This document shows, in pieces, positions 1-8,101 of a DNA stretch of 64,000 nt (its first letter is position 1; each line of letters begins with the position of its first letter). This DNA comes from CBDFKS01 sp965248905. Its GTDB lineage: Bacteria; Chloroflexota; Dehalococcoidia; Lucifugimonadales; JAGWBF01. The notes below the pieces were generated by a model. The model made no database searches and was not told the origin of the DNA. It saw only the letters and a program-made list of their open reading frames with translations. The stretch covers positions 124,001-188,000 of the forward strand of contig CBDFKS010000006.1 of NCBI GenBank assembly GCA_965248905.1, given 5' to 3'. A program made the position numbers and the translations under genes.

Positions 1-386
1 CGCGAAAGGTTGCCCGGGCCCGTATTCTGCTAAAGGCAGATACGGGCTGGGGGGTGATGCGCATCGTGGAGGCGCTGGACACGTCTGCGGGTACGGTGTG
101 CCGTACCAAGCGGCGGTACCTGGAGGGAGGACTGAAGCGGGCCTTGGAGGAAGATCCTCGGCCAGGACATCCGACCAAACTGGATGAGCGGGGGGAAGCG
201 CACCTGATTGCCCTGGCGTGCAGCGAGGCCCCCCCAGGCCATGACCACTGGACCCTGCGGCTCCTGGCAAACAAGGTGGTGGAGTTGGGGCTGGCGCCCT
301 CCATGTCCCACGAGGGAATTCGCAAGCGGTTGAAAAAAACAGTCTCAAGCCGTGGCAGAAGAAGGAGTGGTGTATTCCCCAGGTGA
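1..386 (+). CDS. IS630 transposase, N-terminal part (5' truncated by window)
   Basis: This is the helix-turn-helix DNA-binding half of an IS630-type transposase (compare 48013-48483). It carries an HTH followed by a Lys/Arg-rich linker ending near KRRYLEGG and RKRLKK. The reading frame ends at 384-386. A run of seven A at 333-339 lies just before the end; a -1 shift there joins this frame to the DDE half that starts at 383, so one full-length transposase could be made by ribosomal or transcriptional slippage. The start is outside the window. Confidence 0.85.
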   Translation, partial: RKVARARILLKADTGWGVMRIVEALDTSAGTVCRTKRRYLEGGLKRALEEDPRPGHPTKLDERGEAHLIALACSEAPPGHDHWTLRLLANKVVELGLAPSMSHEGIRKRLKKTVSSRGRRRSGVFPR

Positions 387-1030
387 GCGCCGAGTTTGTG
401 GCGTGTATGGAGGATGTGCTGGACCTTTACGCGGAACCCTATGACCCAGAGCGCCCGGTGGTCTGTTTCGACGAGACCTCCAAGCAGTTGCTGGCGGAAA
501 AGAGGTCTCCGATCCCGCCCAAGCCGGCACGACGGGAGCGATACGATTACGAGTACCAGCGCAATGGCACCCGAAACCTGTTCATGCTGTGCGAGCCCCT
601 GGCGGGCTGGAGGCATGTGGCAGTGACCGAACGTCGTACCATGGTGGACTTCGCTAAGCAGATGCGGTGGCTGGCCGATGAAGCTTACCCAGCGTCCGAG
701 AAGATCCGGGTGGTGCTGGACAACCTCAACACCCACAAACCAGCTTCCCTCTACGAAACCTTCGAGCCCAAGGAGGCTAGGCGAATACGCAAACGCTTGG
801 AGTTTCACTACACTCCCAAGCACGGTAGTTGGCTCAACATGGCAGAGATCGAGTTCAGTGTCTTGGCCAGGCGAGTCCTGCGCCGGCGTATTGCCGATGA
901 AGAGACTTTGAGTGGCGAGATCGCGGCCCTGGAGGCAGAACGAAACCAAGCCGGAGCAACCATTGACTGGAGATTCTCCACTGTGGACGCCCGAGTCAAG
1001 CTTCACCATCTCTATCCTGCCAACAATTAG
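383..1030 (+). CDS. IS630 transposase, catalytic DDE part
   Basis: This 215-residue frame is the DDE catalytic half of the IS630 transposase. The first acidic residue sits in VCFDETSK, the second in VVLDNLNTHK, and the third in the HGSWLNMAEIE segment, which is the usual IS630 DDE layout. It overlaps the upstream frame by 4 bp and lies in the -1 frame relative to it, so it is probably translated mainly as a frameshift fusion through the A7 run at 333-339. Confidence 0.9.
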   Translation: MSAEFVACMEDVLDLYAEPYDPERPVVCFDETSKQLLAEKRSPIPPKPARRERYDYEYQRNGTRNLFMLCEPLAGWRHVAVTERRTMVDFAKQMRWLADEAYPASEKIRVVLDNLNTHKPASLYETFEPKEARRIRKRLEFHYTPKHGSWLNMAEIEFSVLARRVLRRRIADEETLSGEIAALEAERNQAGATIDWRFSTVDARVKLHHLYPANN

Positions 1031-1098
1031 GTTGACTGAGTACTAGCATCAGTCAAAGTGGGGTGATCAGAATAGGACTCCTGCTAATAAGTGGTGCC

Positions 1099-1263
1099 TC
1101 ACACCAGCGGTCGGTACGGCTTGGTGAAGGTGTCCCAATGGCCGGTATCCGGATCGTAGCGGGAGTTGACGAATACGCGCCAGTTGGCGTCGTCCAGGTC
1201 AGGGTAGTCGGCCCTGTAGTAGTAGGCGGGACACCTGGTCTCTTTTCTATGAAGGAGATGCGG
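1099..1263 (-). pseudogene. Duplicate of the aprA 3' end (remnant)
   Basis: The minus strand encodes about 54 residues that match the C-terminus of the intact AprA downstream (1707-3563), including DANWRVFVNSRY, DTFTKPY and the terminal PLV before the stop. Several substitutions are present, so it is diverged and not a fresh copy. Homology stops abruptly at about 1263 upstream of the HLLHRKE segment. It sits between the IS630 copy and a small exported-peptide gene. It is either the scar of a second aprA or of a recombination event; nothing suggests it is expressed. Confidence 0.8.
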
Positions 1264-1286
1264 CTTCTTTCTTTGGGCACCGCTTA

Positions 1287-1537
1287 CTATGGACAAGGTC
1301 CCAGACTATCACCGTGAGCCAGGTGGGCTGGCACAGCTCTCGCCCCCACCGTGATTGTTTTAGGGGCAACGCCGTAACCGTTGATGGGATTTCCGGGAGG
1401 AGTGTGACAAATCGTCACCTTAGGCCCGGGAGGGGCTGCAACCGCCTCTTGCTGTTCATTGGGCTTCATCACCAGTATCAGACAACGACGATGATGGCGG
1501 CAGCTACTGATATGAATAACGTCTTGTTTCTCGACAT
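1287..1537 (-). pseudogene. Small exported protein with ICH-PPGNP/HLAHGD motif, frameshifted
   Basis: From an ATG at 1537, preceded by a GAGGTG ribosome site, the frame gives a basic N-terminus (MSRNKT) and a hydrophobic signal or anchor segment, then hits TGA near 1480. One nucleotide shift restores a frame that continues the hydrophobic segment and reads through to 1287. That part contains KVTICHTPPGNP, a TITVGARAVPAHLAHGD block and a final Cys. The VTICHxPPGNP...AHLAHGDxLGxC pattern is a recurrent C-terminal module of secreted bacterial proteins of unknown function. The single-base lesion could be real or a sequencing error. A shorter product from the internal ATG at 1472 would lack the signal segment. 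Confidence 0.6.
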
Positions 1538-1706
1538 CAAGACCACCTCGTTATAGCGAGGATTATACTCCCCATATGATGTCGTGACAATCTAGCGAAT
1601 TTGAGGCAACGACAGGTACCCAACAATGGAAAACGCCCCTCCCAGTAAAGACCGTTTTCACTACAGTGACTAATCAGCTAGGAGGGTACTGTCAGACAGC
1701 CGGGCT

Positions 1707-3563
1707 TCACACCAGCGGCTGATAGGGCTTGGTGAAGGTGTCCCAGCGGCCCGTGTCAGGGTAGTAGCGGGAGTTGACGAATACACGCCAGTTGGCGTCG
1801 TCCAGGTCCGGGTAGTCGGCACGGTAGTAGTAGCCGGGCCACCTGGTCTCTTTTCTGTGAAGTAGGTGCCGCACATGGGCTTCGGCAACCCACGCCCTAT
1901 GCACCAGCTCCCAGCACCTCAGCAGCTCATGCGGGTCCCGTGCGCCCAGGTGCTCCAGGTCCTCCTTGAACATTGTGAGGAGCTCCAGCCCTCTGGTGAG
2001 CACCGGCTCGGAGGTGACGTACTGTGCGGAAACGCCGGCGGCGTATTCGTCCATGATCTTCTGAAGTCTGACCAGCCCCGCCTTGGGCAGCAGGTAGTTG
2101 GGGTTGATCTCCTCGTTGGTGGACGCCCCTTTATGACTCTCGAAGGTGCCCATAGGCTTCCAGATGGCCTGTCTTAGCTCCTCAACTCTGGCATTATCGA
2201 CGCTTGGTGCTTCTGCCACATCGTGTACGTAGGCCACGGCCGCCTTGGCGGCCATCCGGCCCTCGGTGAAGGAGCCCGAAGAGAACTTGTGGGGCGCCGC
2301 CCCGACGCCGTCGCCCGCAGCAAACAGGCCATTAATAGTAGTCATCCTGTTATAGCCCCAGCGGTATTCTGGACGAGATAAGTCGTCTGGGCCGCTGACC
2401 CACGCTCCCGCTTCGCCCGAATGGGACCCCATAATGTAAGGCTCCGCCAGGACTATCTCCGAAGGCGTGTCCTCGGGCGCGATATTCTGGGCCGCCCACA
2501 TCAAAGCCTGTGATATGGTCATGTCCAGGAAGTCTTCCCAGGCCTCATTTTTCACCTGTTCGAGGCGAGCCGCGTCCCCACCAGCGAGCTTTGCGATAGC
2601 CTCTTCGGTCCTTATGTAGATGGGGCCTTTGCCCTCCTTGATGTCCAGGTACATCTGATGGTTTCGCAGAGGGGTAGGGGTTGGTATAGCCGAGCCATAG
2701 GGCTCATACTTCTTTAGCTCGTCTGCCCTCGTCACCGTATAGTCTTCACCAGCGGCGTTGGTGGCCCGGGCCTTGAAGAACTGGAACCACATTCCGATGG
2801 GGCCGTAGCCGTCCTTGAATCTGCTGGGGACGAACCTGTGTTCCATCTGGGTCATCTCGGCGCCCGTGGGAATGATCAGGCCGTATACCGAGCCGGTGTC
2901 GAATACTGAGTACCAGTTCCTGCCAAGACCTTCCCCCACGGAGCGGGGCCTGAATACGTTGGAGGCTCCTCCGGCAGTACAGATGACAGCTCTGGCTTTG
3001 AAAACGTAGGTCTTTTCTTCCCTCACGCCAAAACCTATAGCCCCGGCAATCCTATTTGGATCCCTTGCATCAGCGAGTAGATGAGTCATGACGACTCTCT
3101 CGTACAGATTCTCTTCGCCGAGGAGTTTTCTGGCGGGCTCGGCAACTATAGGCTTGATGGACTCGCCATGGATGGGTATCTGCCAGCGTCCGACTCTTTC
3201 ATAGGTGCCGTCGGGCTTCTTCCAGATAGGGAGTCCCCAGTCCTCCCACATATGGACGGAGGCGTCCACATGGCGGCCTACGTCATACACCAGGTCCTCT
3301 CTGGCCAGGCCCATCATGTCGTTGCGCACGTATTTGACGAAGTCCTCGGGTGTGTTCCAGCCCCACTTCATGCCCATATAGCAATTTATAGCAGAGAGGC
3401 CCTCCCCAGTGGCGCCACTTCTTTCGATAACGGCCTTTTCCACCATGACGACCCGGAGTCCCTTACCCCAGTAATTGGCTTCAAAGGCGGCTCCACAGCC
3501 CGACATACCCCCACCTATGATCAGGATGTCACAATCGACGATCTCGACACCGGGCACGGACAT
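1707..3563 (-). CDS. aprA: Adenylylsulfate reductase, alpha subunit
   Basis: AprA is the FAD-containing catalytic subunit that interconverts sulfite plus AMP and adenosine 5'-phosphosulfate. At 618 residues it has the family length. The N-terminal Rossmann motif DILIIGGGMSGCGAA lies at about residues 12-26, followed by the ERSGATGEGLSAINCY segment that packs on the flavin, and the flavoprotein signature GLFAAGDGVG near residue 420. The start MSVPGVEIVDCD places the FAD motif at the normal distance. aprB lies 140 bp upstream on the same strand, giving the usual aprBA order. The neighbouring sulfite-exporter-type permease suggests the oxidative direction, though the sequence alone does not decide this. 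Confidence 0.95.
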   Translation of the reverse strand: MSVPGVEIVDCDILIIGGGMSGCGAAFEANYWGKGLRVVMVEKAVIERSGATGEGLSAINCYMGMKWGWNTPEDFVKYVRNDMMGLAREDLVYDVGRHVDASVHMWEDWGLPIWKKPDGTYERVGRWQIPIHGESIKPIVAEPARKLLGEENLYERVVMTHLLADARDPNRIAGAIGFGVREEKTYVFKARAVICTAGGASNVFRPRSVGEGLGRNWYSVFDTGSVYGLIIPTGAEMTQMEHRFVPSRFKDGYGPIGMWFQFFKARATNAAGEDYTVTRADELKKYEPYGSAIPTPTPLRNHQMYLDIKEGKGPIYIRTEEAIAKLAGGDAARLEQVKNEAWEDFLDMTISQALMWAAQNIAPEDTPSEIVLAEPYIMGSHSGEAGAWVSGPDDLSRPEYRWGYNRMTTINGLFAAGDGVGAAPHKFSSGSFTEGRMAAKAAVAYVHDVAEAPSVDNARVEELRQAIWKPMGTFESHKGASTNEEINPNYLLPKAGLVRLQKIMDEYAAGVSAQYVTSEPVLTRGLELLTMFKEDLEHLGARDPHELLRCWELVHRAWVAEAHVRHLLHRKETRWPGYYYRADYPDLDDANWRVFVNSRYYPDTGRWDTFTKPYQPLV

Positions 3564-3703
3564 TAGCTGTGCCTCCTTATAGCGAGCCAGTCAAGGGAAC
3601 CTCTAGACACCATGAACGGTCTTTCAGGTGGTCAGTTGGCTGCAGACATGGCAGCCCACGGAAAGTCGCGGCCTACCGAGTGTGTCCGCTCTGTGGATGT
3701 ATA

Positions 3704-4153
3704 TTATCTCTCAAGTCCGGGCATCTGACTAACGCCTAGCCAGAGCTCGTCCCCCGCAAGGCCAAGGCCTCTCAAGCCCTCATCGCTGGGTTCCGAGAAC
3801 CCCTTATACGGGTCTGTGGAACCGACCGGGGTGCTTCTTATGGGGTAGGTGTATTGCGTCTTTCGGCCGTCTCTGAAGGCGACCTCCCAGGTAATCTCTT
3901 TATCATCCCTCTTAGGTTGCACCGATGCGCCCAATGGCACAAAGTCGGCGTATCCTCGGACCCGTATGGCCTCCTGGGGACACAGCTTCACGCAGGCGTA
4001 ACACTCGGAGCACATTTCAGGCTCTCGGTTAACGCCCTTCATGCTGCCTGAGTCAAGAACGATCAGGTCATTAGGACAAATGTATACGCAAAGAGGGCCA
4101 TGGTCCATGCCGGCGCAAGCGTTGCAGGCATCCGGGTCGACGTAGCTGGGCAT
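3704..4153 (-). CDS. aprB: Adenylylsulfate reductase, beta (iron-sulfur) subunit
   Basis: AprB is the electron-transfer subunit of APS reductase and binds two [4Fe-4S] clusters. The 149-residue protein has the expected eight cysteines: C10, C13, C22, C26 in the first half and C48, C51, C54, C58 (CSECYACVKLCP) in the second. The long linker of about nine residues between C13 and C22 is typical of AprB rather than ordinary ferredoxins. The C-terminal tail after residue 70 is the region that wraps around AprA. It is the first gene of an aprBA operon on the minus strand. Confidence 0.95.
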   Translation of the reverse strand: MPSYVDPDACNACAGMDHGPLCVYICPNDLIVLDSGSMKGVNREPEMCSECYACVKLCPQEAIRVRGYADFVPLGASVQPKRDDKEITWEVAFRDGRKTQYTYPIRSTPVGSTDPYKGFSEPSDEGLRGLGLAGDELWLGVSQMPGLER

Positions 4154-4463
4154 ACTCAGACCTCGCTCTAGATTCGCAGGTCACCAAGCCTAATTCTACT
4201 TGTGTTGCAATTCTACGTATATGAATGTAAGGAAAATTCGATGCAAAGTATAGCCCTACTCACCGACGTTGTCCAGATTAGGGCCTTCCCTGCAAGCTCC
4301 CTTTAATTACTCGATAAGGAGCATCCTTGTGTCAGTCCTATATTTGCCACACGAAACGCTTCAACGGAACATCGACGGCAGCTTTTACAAGCCAATTATC
4401 CAGTGTTAAGATGAGTACGCTCATAGCTGTGAATAACAGGGGAGGCAACGAGACCAGAGAGGC
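4154..4463. other. Divergent intergenic region between aprB and the permease cluster
   Basis: No coding sequence is supported. On the minus strand a weak promoter-like pair, TTGCAT (4241-4246) and CATATA (4218-4223), is spaced by 17 bp about 65 bp upstream of aprB. The match is poor and should be taken as a candidate only. No clear hairpin or operator was seen. Confidence 0.3.
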
Positions 4464-4637
4464 ATGAACGAATTCTTGAGCGACCTTGCCGCCGATAGCA
4501 CCATCCTATGGGCGGTTTTTGTTTTGGGCGTAACGATTGTCCTTTCCCTGGCATTGTACATCTTTTGGGAAACGATATTTGCACTTATTAGAGACGCCAG
4601 ACACCGCACTCATCGCGATTCAAAAGGCCGCCGCTGA
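4464..4637 (+). CDS. Small single-pass membrane protein, 57 aa
   Basis: This short frame begins MNEFLSDLAADST, continues with one strongly hydrophobic helix of about 25 residues (ILWAVFVLGVTIVLSLALYI), and ends in a basic His/Arg-rich tail. That charge pattern predicts an N-out, C-in single-pass topology. It ends 75 bp before the TauE/SafE permease on the same strand and may be co-transcribed. A purine-rich AGAGAGG sits directly before the ATG, closer than usual. I recognise no family; it may be an accessory peptide of the permease. Confidence 0.55.
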   Translation: MNEFLSDLAADSTILWAVFVLGVTIVLSLALYIFWETIFALIRDARHRTHRDSKGRR

Positions 4638-4712
4638 CCCAGACAAAGAATGTTAAACTCCTGTCCGCATGAGTCGTTACTTGGAAACCCGAGTCCACGG
4701 GGACGGTAAAAG

Positions 4713-5765
4713 ATGCTCTTTCCCAACGCCGGAGTAGAGGTAAATCCGGCCCTCTTGCTCCTACTGGGGTTAATGGTCGGCACTTTGGGCGGCTTCTTCG
4801 GAGTAGGCGGTGGCTTTCTCATTACCAGTGGCCTACTCGTGCTGGGGGTCCCGCCTCTCTTTGCGGTGGGCACGGGTCTTACTTTGATTATGAGTTCCTC
4901 GTTGATCAACACATTGAAACACCGCCAGGTTGGAAACGTGGACTTCAAGCTCGGAAGTCTGATGATTCTAGGCGCCATCCCAGCGGTGGTCTTGGCAGAG
5001 AGGGTGAACTCGCAGCTGGAGGATTGGGGTGTAGCAGGCCCTGTTATCAGCTATACATACGTGGCCCTTCTGGCGACCTTGGCCACAATCGTTCTCTATG
5101 ATTATCTTAAAATCCGTAACAAGACCGATACCAATGGATACCGTGTCTCTACCTACGAACTGTCCCAAAGGGTCCAAAAGCTGCGGATTCCTCCCCATTC
5201 CATAGGATTCCCCGGACGCATGTCCCTGGCCACATATGTACATCTGCCCATTTCCGAGATACAGCAGCTATCCATATGGGTGCCTATAGGACTTGGATTC
5301 GGGGTGGGCTTCATCGCCGGCCTTCTTGGAGCGGGAGGTGGGGTCATTCTCATGCCCCTTTTAGTGTTTCTGCTTGGAGTACCCACTACCGTGGCTGTAG
5401 GCACCGGCCTGTTCCAGGTAGTTATCACCGGATCTGTCGGATCTTTGGTCTACTCTCTATCCAATAATGTGGACCTGTTGATGGCTGTGATCATGCTGGC
5501 TGCCGCATCCGCCGGCTCCCAGCTGGGAGTCCTGGCCACTCGGTTTATAGAAGGAACAAGGATTCGCTCTCTGTACGGGATTACTATCCTCAGCGCTGGC
5601 ATATCGGTCGCATTGCAACAGATCTCGGTGAGCTCCGGACCTGAGTATCTCTCTACTATCGCCTCTGTTGTACTCCTGGGTGTGGCTGGGGTGATATGTC
5701 TCATCATTGGAGGTATGATAGTGACGAAGAAACGAAGCGGCCAACCTCAGTCACCACAACTCTGA
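4713..5765 (+). CDS. TSUP (TauE/SafE) family sulfite-exporter-type permease
   Basis: This 350-residue inner-membrane protein has the internal duplication of TauE/SafE permeases. Each half contains a glycine-rich signature: GGFFGVGGGFLITSGLLVLG near residues 25-45 and AGLLGAGGGVILMPLLVFLLG near residues 200-225, each followed by a VAVGTGL repeat. Hydrophobic segments occur throughout, with a soluble loop of about 60 residues between the halves. Members export sulfite or related organosulfur anions. Placed divergently from aprBA, it most simply moves sulfite or another sulfur anion for that pathway. The substrate is inferred. Confidence 0.88.
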   Translation: MLFPNAGVEVNPALLLLLGLMVGTLGGFFGVGGGFLITSGLLVLGVPPLFAVGTGLTLIMSSSLINTLKHRQVGNVDFKLGSLMILGAIPAVVLAERVNSQLEDWGVAGPVISYTYVALLATLATIVLYDYLKIRNKTDTNGYRVSTYELSQRVQKLRIPPHSIGFPGRMSLATYVHLPISEIQQLSIWVPIGLGFGVGFIAGLLGAGGGVILMPLLVFLLGVPTTVAVGTGLFQVVITGSVGSLVYSLSNNVDLLMAVIMLAAASAGSQLGVLATRFIEGTRIRSLYGITILSAGISVALQQISVSSGPEYLSTIASVVLLGVAGVICLIIGGMIVTKKRSGQPQSPQL

Positions 5766-5811
5766 TTATGCTCGAAGACCTATAGAGAGGGATCAAGGAA
5801 GGGAGGCTAAC

Positions 5812-6183
5812 GTGCCAAGCTACGTTCTTTTGCTGAACTACACCGACGAGGGGATGCAGAATATCAAGTACTCTCCCGAGCATGTGCAGGCGTTTCGACA
5901 GGCCGTGGAGTACGCCGGCGGTCGAATGCCGGCCATCTATATGACCATGGGTCAGTATGACCTGGTAGCAATTATCGAGGCGCCCAGCGACGAGGCTTGT
6001 GTCTCTATCGCTCTGGGCCTATGTAGCCTCGGTAACCTGCGTAGCACCACCCTTAAGGCCTTCGGCGAAGAAGATCTAGGCTCCATAGTAGAGAACATTC
6101 CATCTCTAGAGGACGAGTTTGCGAGAATACTGAGATCCATCCGCTCTGAACCGAGTCAACCTGATCAACAGCCGAACCCGTGA
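5812..6183 (+). CDS. GYD-domain protein
   Basis: The 123-residue protein fits the small GYD family: SYVLLLNYTDEGMQNIK at the start, a GQYDLVAIIEAP strand in the middle (the family signature region), and a short acidic C-terminal tail. The fold is a ferredoxin-like alpha-beta barrel of unknown biochemical role. The start is GTG at 5812, chosen because GGGAGG lies at the right distance upstream. It follows the permease by 46 bp on the same strand, so the two are probably one transcript. Confidence 0.8.
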   Translation: MPSYVLLLNYTDEGMQNIKYSPEHVQAFRQAVEYAGGRMPAIYMTMGQYDLVAIIEAPSDEACVSIALGLCSLGNLRSTTLKAFGEEDLGSIVENIPSLEDEFARILRSIRSEPSQPDQQPNP

Positions 6184-6282
6184 GCGCGGTGCTACGTCAG
6201 CGAATCAGAGTATCCAGTGAAATCTCATAGTTGGCCTAAGATGGAGAGACTTCTACGACTGCATTATCCGGTGGGGCCGACC

Positions 6283-7392
6283 TTAATGTTCAGACTCAAG
6301 AAGGCTGTGTACGGTCTCCTCTACCACCTCGGTGGGCACATTCCTTCTGACCACCGCCCTTCCCACTTCCTCCAATAACACCCAGCGGATGGAGCCACTC
6401 TCCATCTTCTTGTCCAGGGACATCGCCTCGAATAGTAGCTGAGAGTCCAAGCCGGGTGCTGAGTCAGGAAGGCTGAACTTTCGTAGAAGGCGGCGTTGGC
6501 GCTCCACAATCTCGTCAGATATCATACCCATTCTTTGGCTGATTCGCGCGGCCCCCATCATACCCACAGAGACACCCTCTCCATGGAAGTACTGACCGTA
6601 TCCTGTTGCCGTCTCGATAGCATGGCCAATCGTGTGTCCGTAATTCAGGAGAATGCGGCGGCCACCGGTCTCTCGCTCGTCTTCACTCACAACCTGCGCT
6701 TTTATGGCCACGCTTTGGCGGATGACATCCGTCGAGATGACGGGCTCTAGCTCCATTAGCTCTTCAGCGTGCTCCTCAAAGACATCGAAAAGGCCCGCAT
6801 CCAGGATGAGACCATGTTTGATGGCTTCGGCCCAGCCTTCAGCCAGCTCTCGTTTGCCCAAAGTACCTAGCACCGATACATCCGCAAGGACCATACGGGG
6901 TTGATAGAATGCGCCCACCAGATTCTTGCCCTGGGCTAGATTAACCGCCACCTTACCGCCTATGGACGCATCGACCATGGCAGCCATGCTCGTGGGCACC
7001 TGTATGAATGGCATGCCACGGAGGTAAGTAGCGGCGACGAAACCCGCCAGGTCTCCAACGACACCGCCACCGACCGCGACAATCACGTGTTGGCGCTCAG
7101 CACGCCGGCTCACCAGCCATTGATATATAGCCTGAGCTTGTTCCAGGCTCTTGCTCTGCTCACCGGCTGGGATGATGAAACAGTGGGCTTCCACATCACT
7201 TCTATGTAGGGAGACCTGGGCGCGACGCCCGTAAGAGGGGAATACCTGGTCATCACTAATGATGTAAGCGGGGCCACGCAATCCCAGCTCTATAAAACGC
7301 TCCCCAAGCTCGTCAAGCAGCCCCCAACCGGCCAGTATTGGGTAGCTGCCGGTGGGATGGGTCACAGTTGCCGCCAGGTTCGGGTCTTTCAT
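6283..7392 (-). CDS. aroB: 3-dehydroquinate synthase
   Basis: AroB converts DAHP to 3-dehydroquinate, the second step of the shikimate pathway, in the cytoplasm with NAD and a divalent metal. The 369-residue protein shows the NAD-binding VGGGVVGDLAGFVAATYLRG block, the QVPTSMAAMVDASIGGKVAVN segment, and the metal-ligand regions around EAIKHG and NYGHTIGHAIE. It is the last gene of the minus-strand aroE-aroC-aroK-aroB cluster, with 83 bp between it and aroK. Nothing unusual is seen. Confidence 0.96.
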   Translation of the reverse strand: MKDPNLAATVTHPTGSYPILAGWGLLDELGERFIELGLRGPAYIISDDQVFPSYGRRAQVSLHRSDVEAHCFIIPAGEQSKSLEQAQAIYQWLVSRRAERQHVIVAVGGGVVGDLAGFVAATYLRGMPFIQVPTSMAAMVDASIGGKVAVNLAQGKNLVGAFYQPRMVLADVSVLGTLGKRELAEGWAEAIKHGLILDAGLFDVFEEHAEELMELEPVISTDVIRQSVAIKAQVVSEDERETGGRRILLNYGHTIGHAIETATGYGQYFHGEGVSVGMMGAARISQRMGMISDEIVERQRRLLRKFSLPDSAPGLDSQLLFEAMSLDKKMESGSIRWVLLEEVGRAVVRRNVPTEVVEETVHSLLESEH

Positions 7393-7475
7393 AGCTCTAT
7401 CCTAGTATAGCCTTTAGCCACAGAGACACTGAGGCAGAGAGAGAAGTTATAAGATAAATCTCTTGATTCCATCTT

Positions 7476-8069
7476 TCAGGAGCCAATAAACCTGTCTGTG
7501 ATTTTGTTTAGTTCGATATTCTCAGCGTCTCTGTAACTCCGTGGCAAATCTAAGCAGGCTACCACTTGCTGGGCCACCTGCTCTATGGTCAGTTCATCGG
7601 TATGCACAGTTCGATGGGCCACGGCATAGAAATCGTGGCGGCGAGTTTTCAGCTCCTGTATCTGTTCCAGGGGATTGGGGCCCGCAAGCAAAGGGCGGTC
7701 CTCTACTGGAACCTCTTTGTCCTCCATGAGTCGCCTGTAAATCGTTTCGGAGAGGGCATCCAGGCACACAACAATACCTTGATTGAGCATGATCTCCCGG
7801 TTATCCGGGTCTAAGATAGCACCGCCACCTGTGGAGATTACCACCTGCTCCTGGGAGCAGGCCTCCTGCAGCGCCTGCTTTTCCATCGCACGAAAGGCTG
7901 GCTCCCCATCCTCGGAGAATATGGTACGCACAGGCTTGCCCGTCTTACATTCGATCTCCGTATCCGTATCGACGTACTCCCAACCGAGAAGCTCGGCGAC
8001 TCGCTGTCCAACCAAAGACTTCCCGGTTCCCATGAAGCCCACCAGGATTATGTTGTCGGGCATACCCAT
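7476..8069 (-). CDS. aroK: Shikimate kinase
   Basis: Shikimate kinase phosphorylates the 3-hydroxyl of shikimate using ATP. The 197-residue protein has a P-loop (GFMGTGKS, residues 11-18), the shikimate-binding D in DTDTEIE, the FR pair in EPAFRAMEK and the STGGGA motif. Length is slightly above the family norm because of a C-terminal tail. The start could be the ATG at 8069 or the internal ATG two codons later; the difference is trivial. It lies 32 bp after aroC. Confidence 0.95.
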   Translation of the reverse strand: MGMPDNIILVGFMGTGKSLVGQRVAELLGWEYVDTDTEIECKTGKPVRTIFSEDGEPAFRAMEKQALQEACSQEQVVISTGGGAILDPDNREIMLNQGIVVCLDALSETIYRRLMEDKEVPVEDRPLLAGPNPLEQIQELKTRRHDFYAVAHRTVHTDELTIEQVAQQVVACLDLPRSYRDAENIELNKITDRFIGS

Positions 8070-8101
8070 CGAGATCCTATTCCTGTGATTCCGCCTTCCC
8101 T

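Larger units (their letters stand above)
1..1043 (+). mobile_element. IS630-family element, copy 1 (left end outside window)
   Basis: The sequence is the same as two complete 1220-bp copies at 47921-49140 (same orientation) and 59503-60722 (opposite orientation), as far as read by eye. The right end reads GTTGACTGAGTAC and is followed by TA, the target dinucleotide duplicated by this family. About 177 bp of the left end lie before the window. Sequence identity between the three copies suggests recent transposition. Confidence 0.93.
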
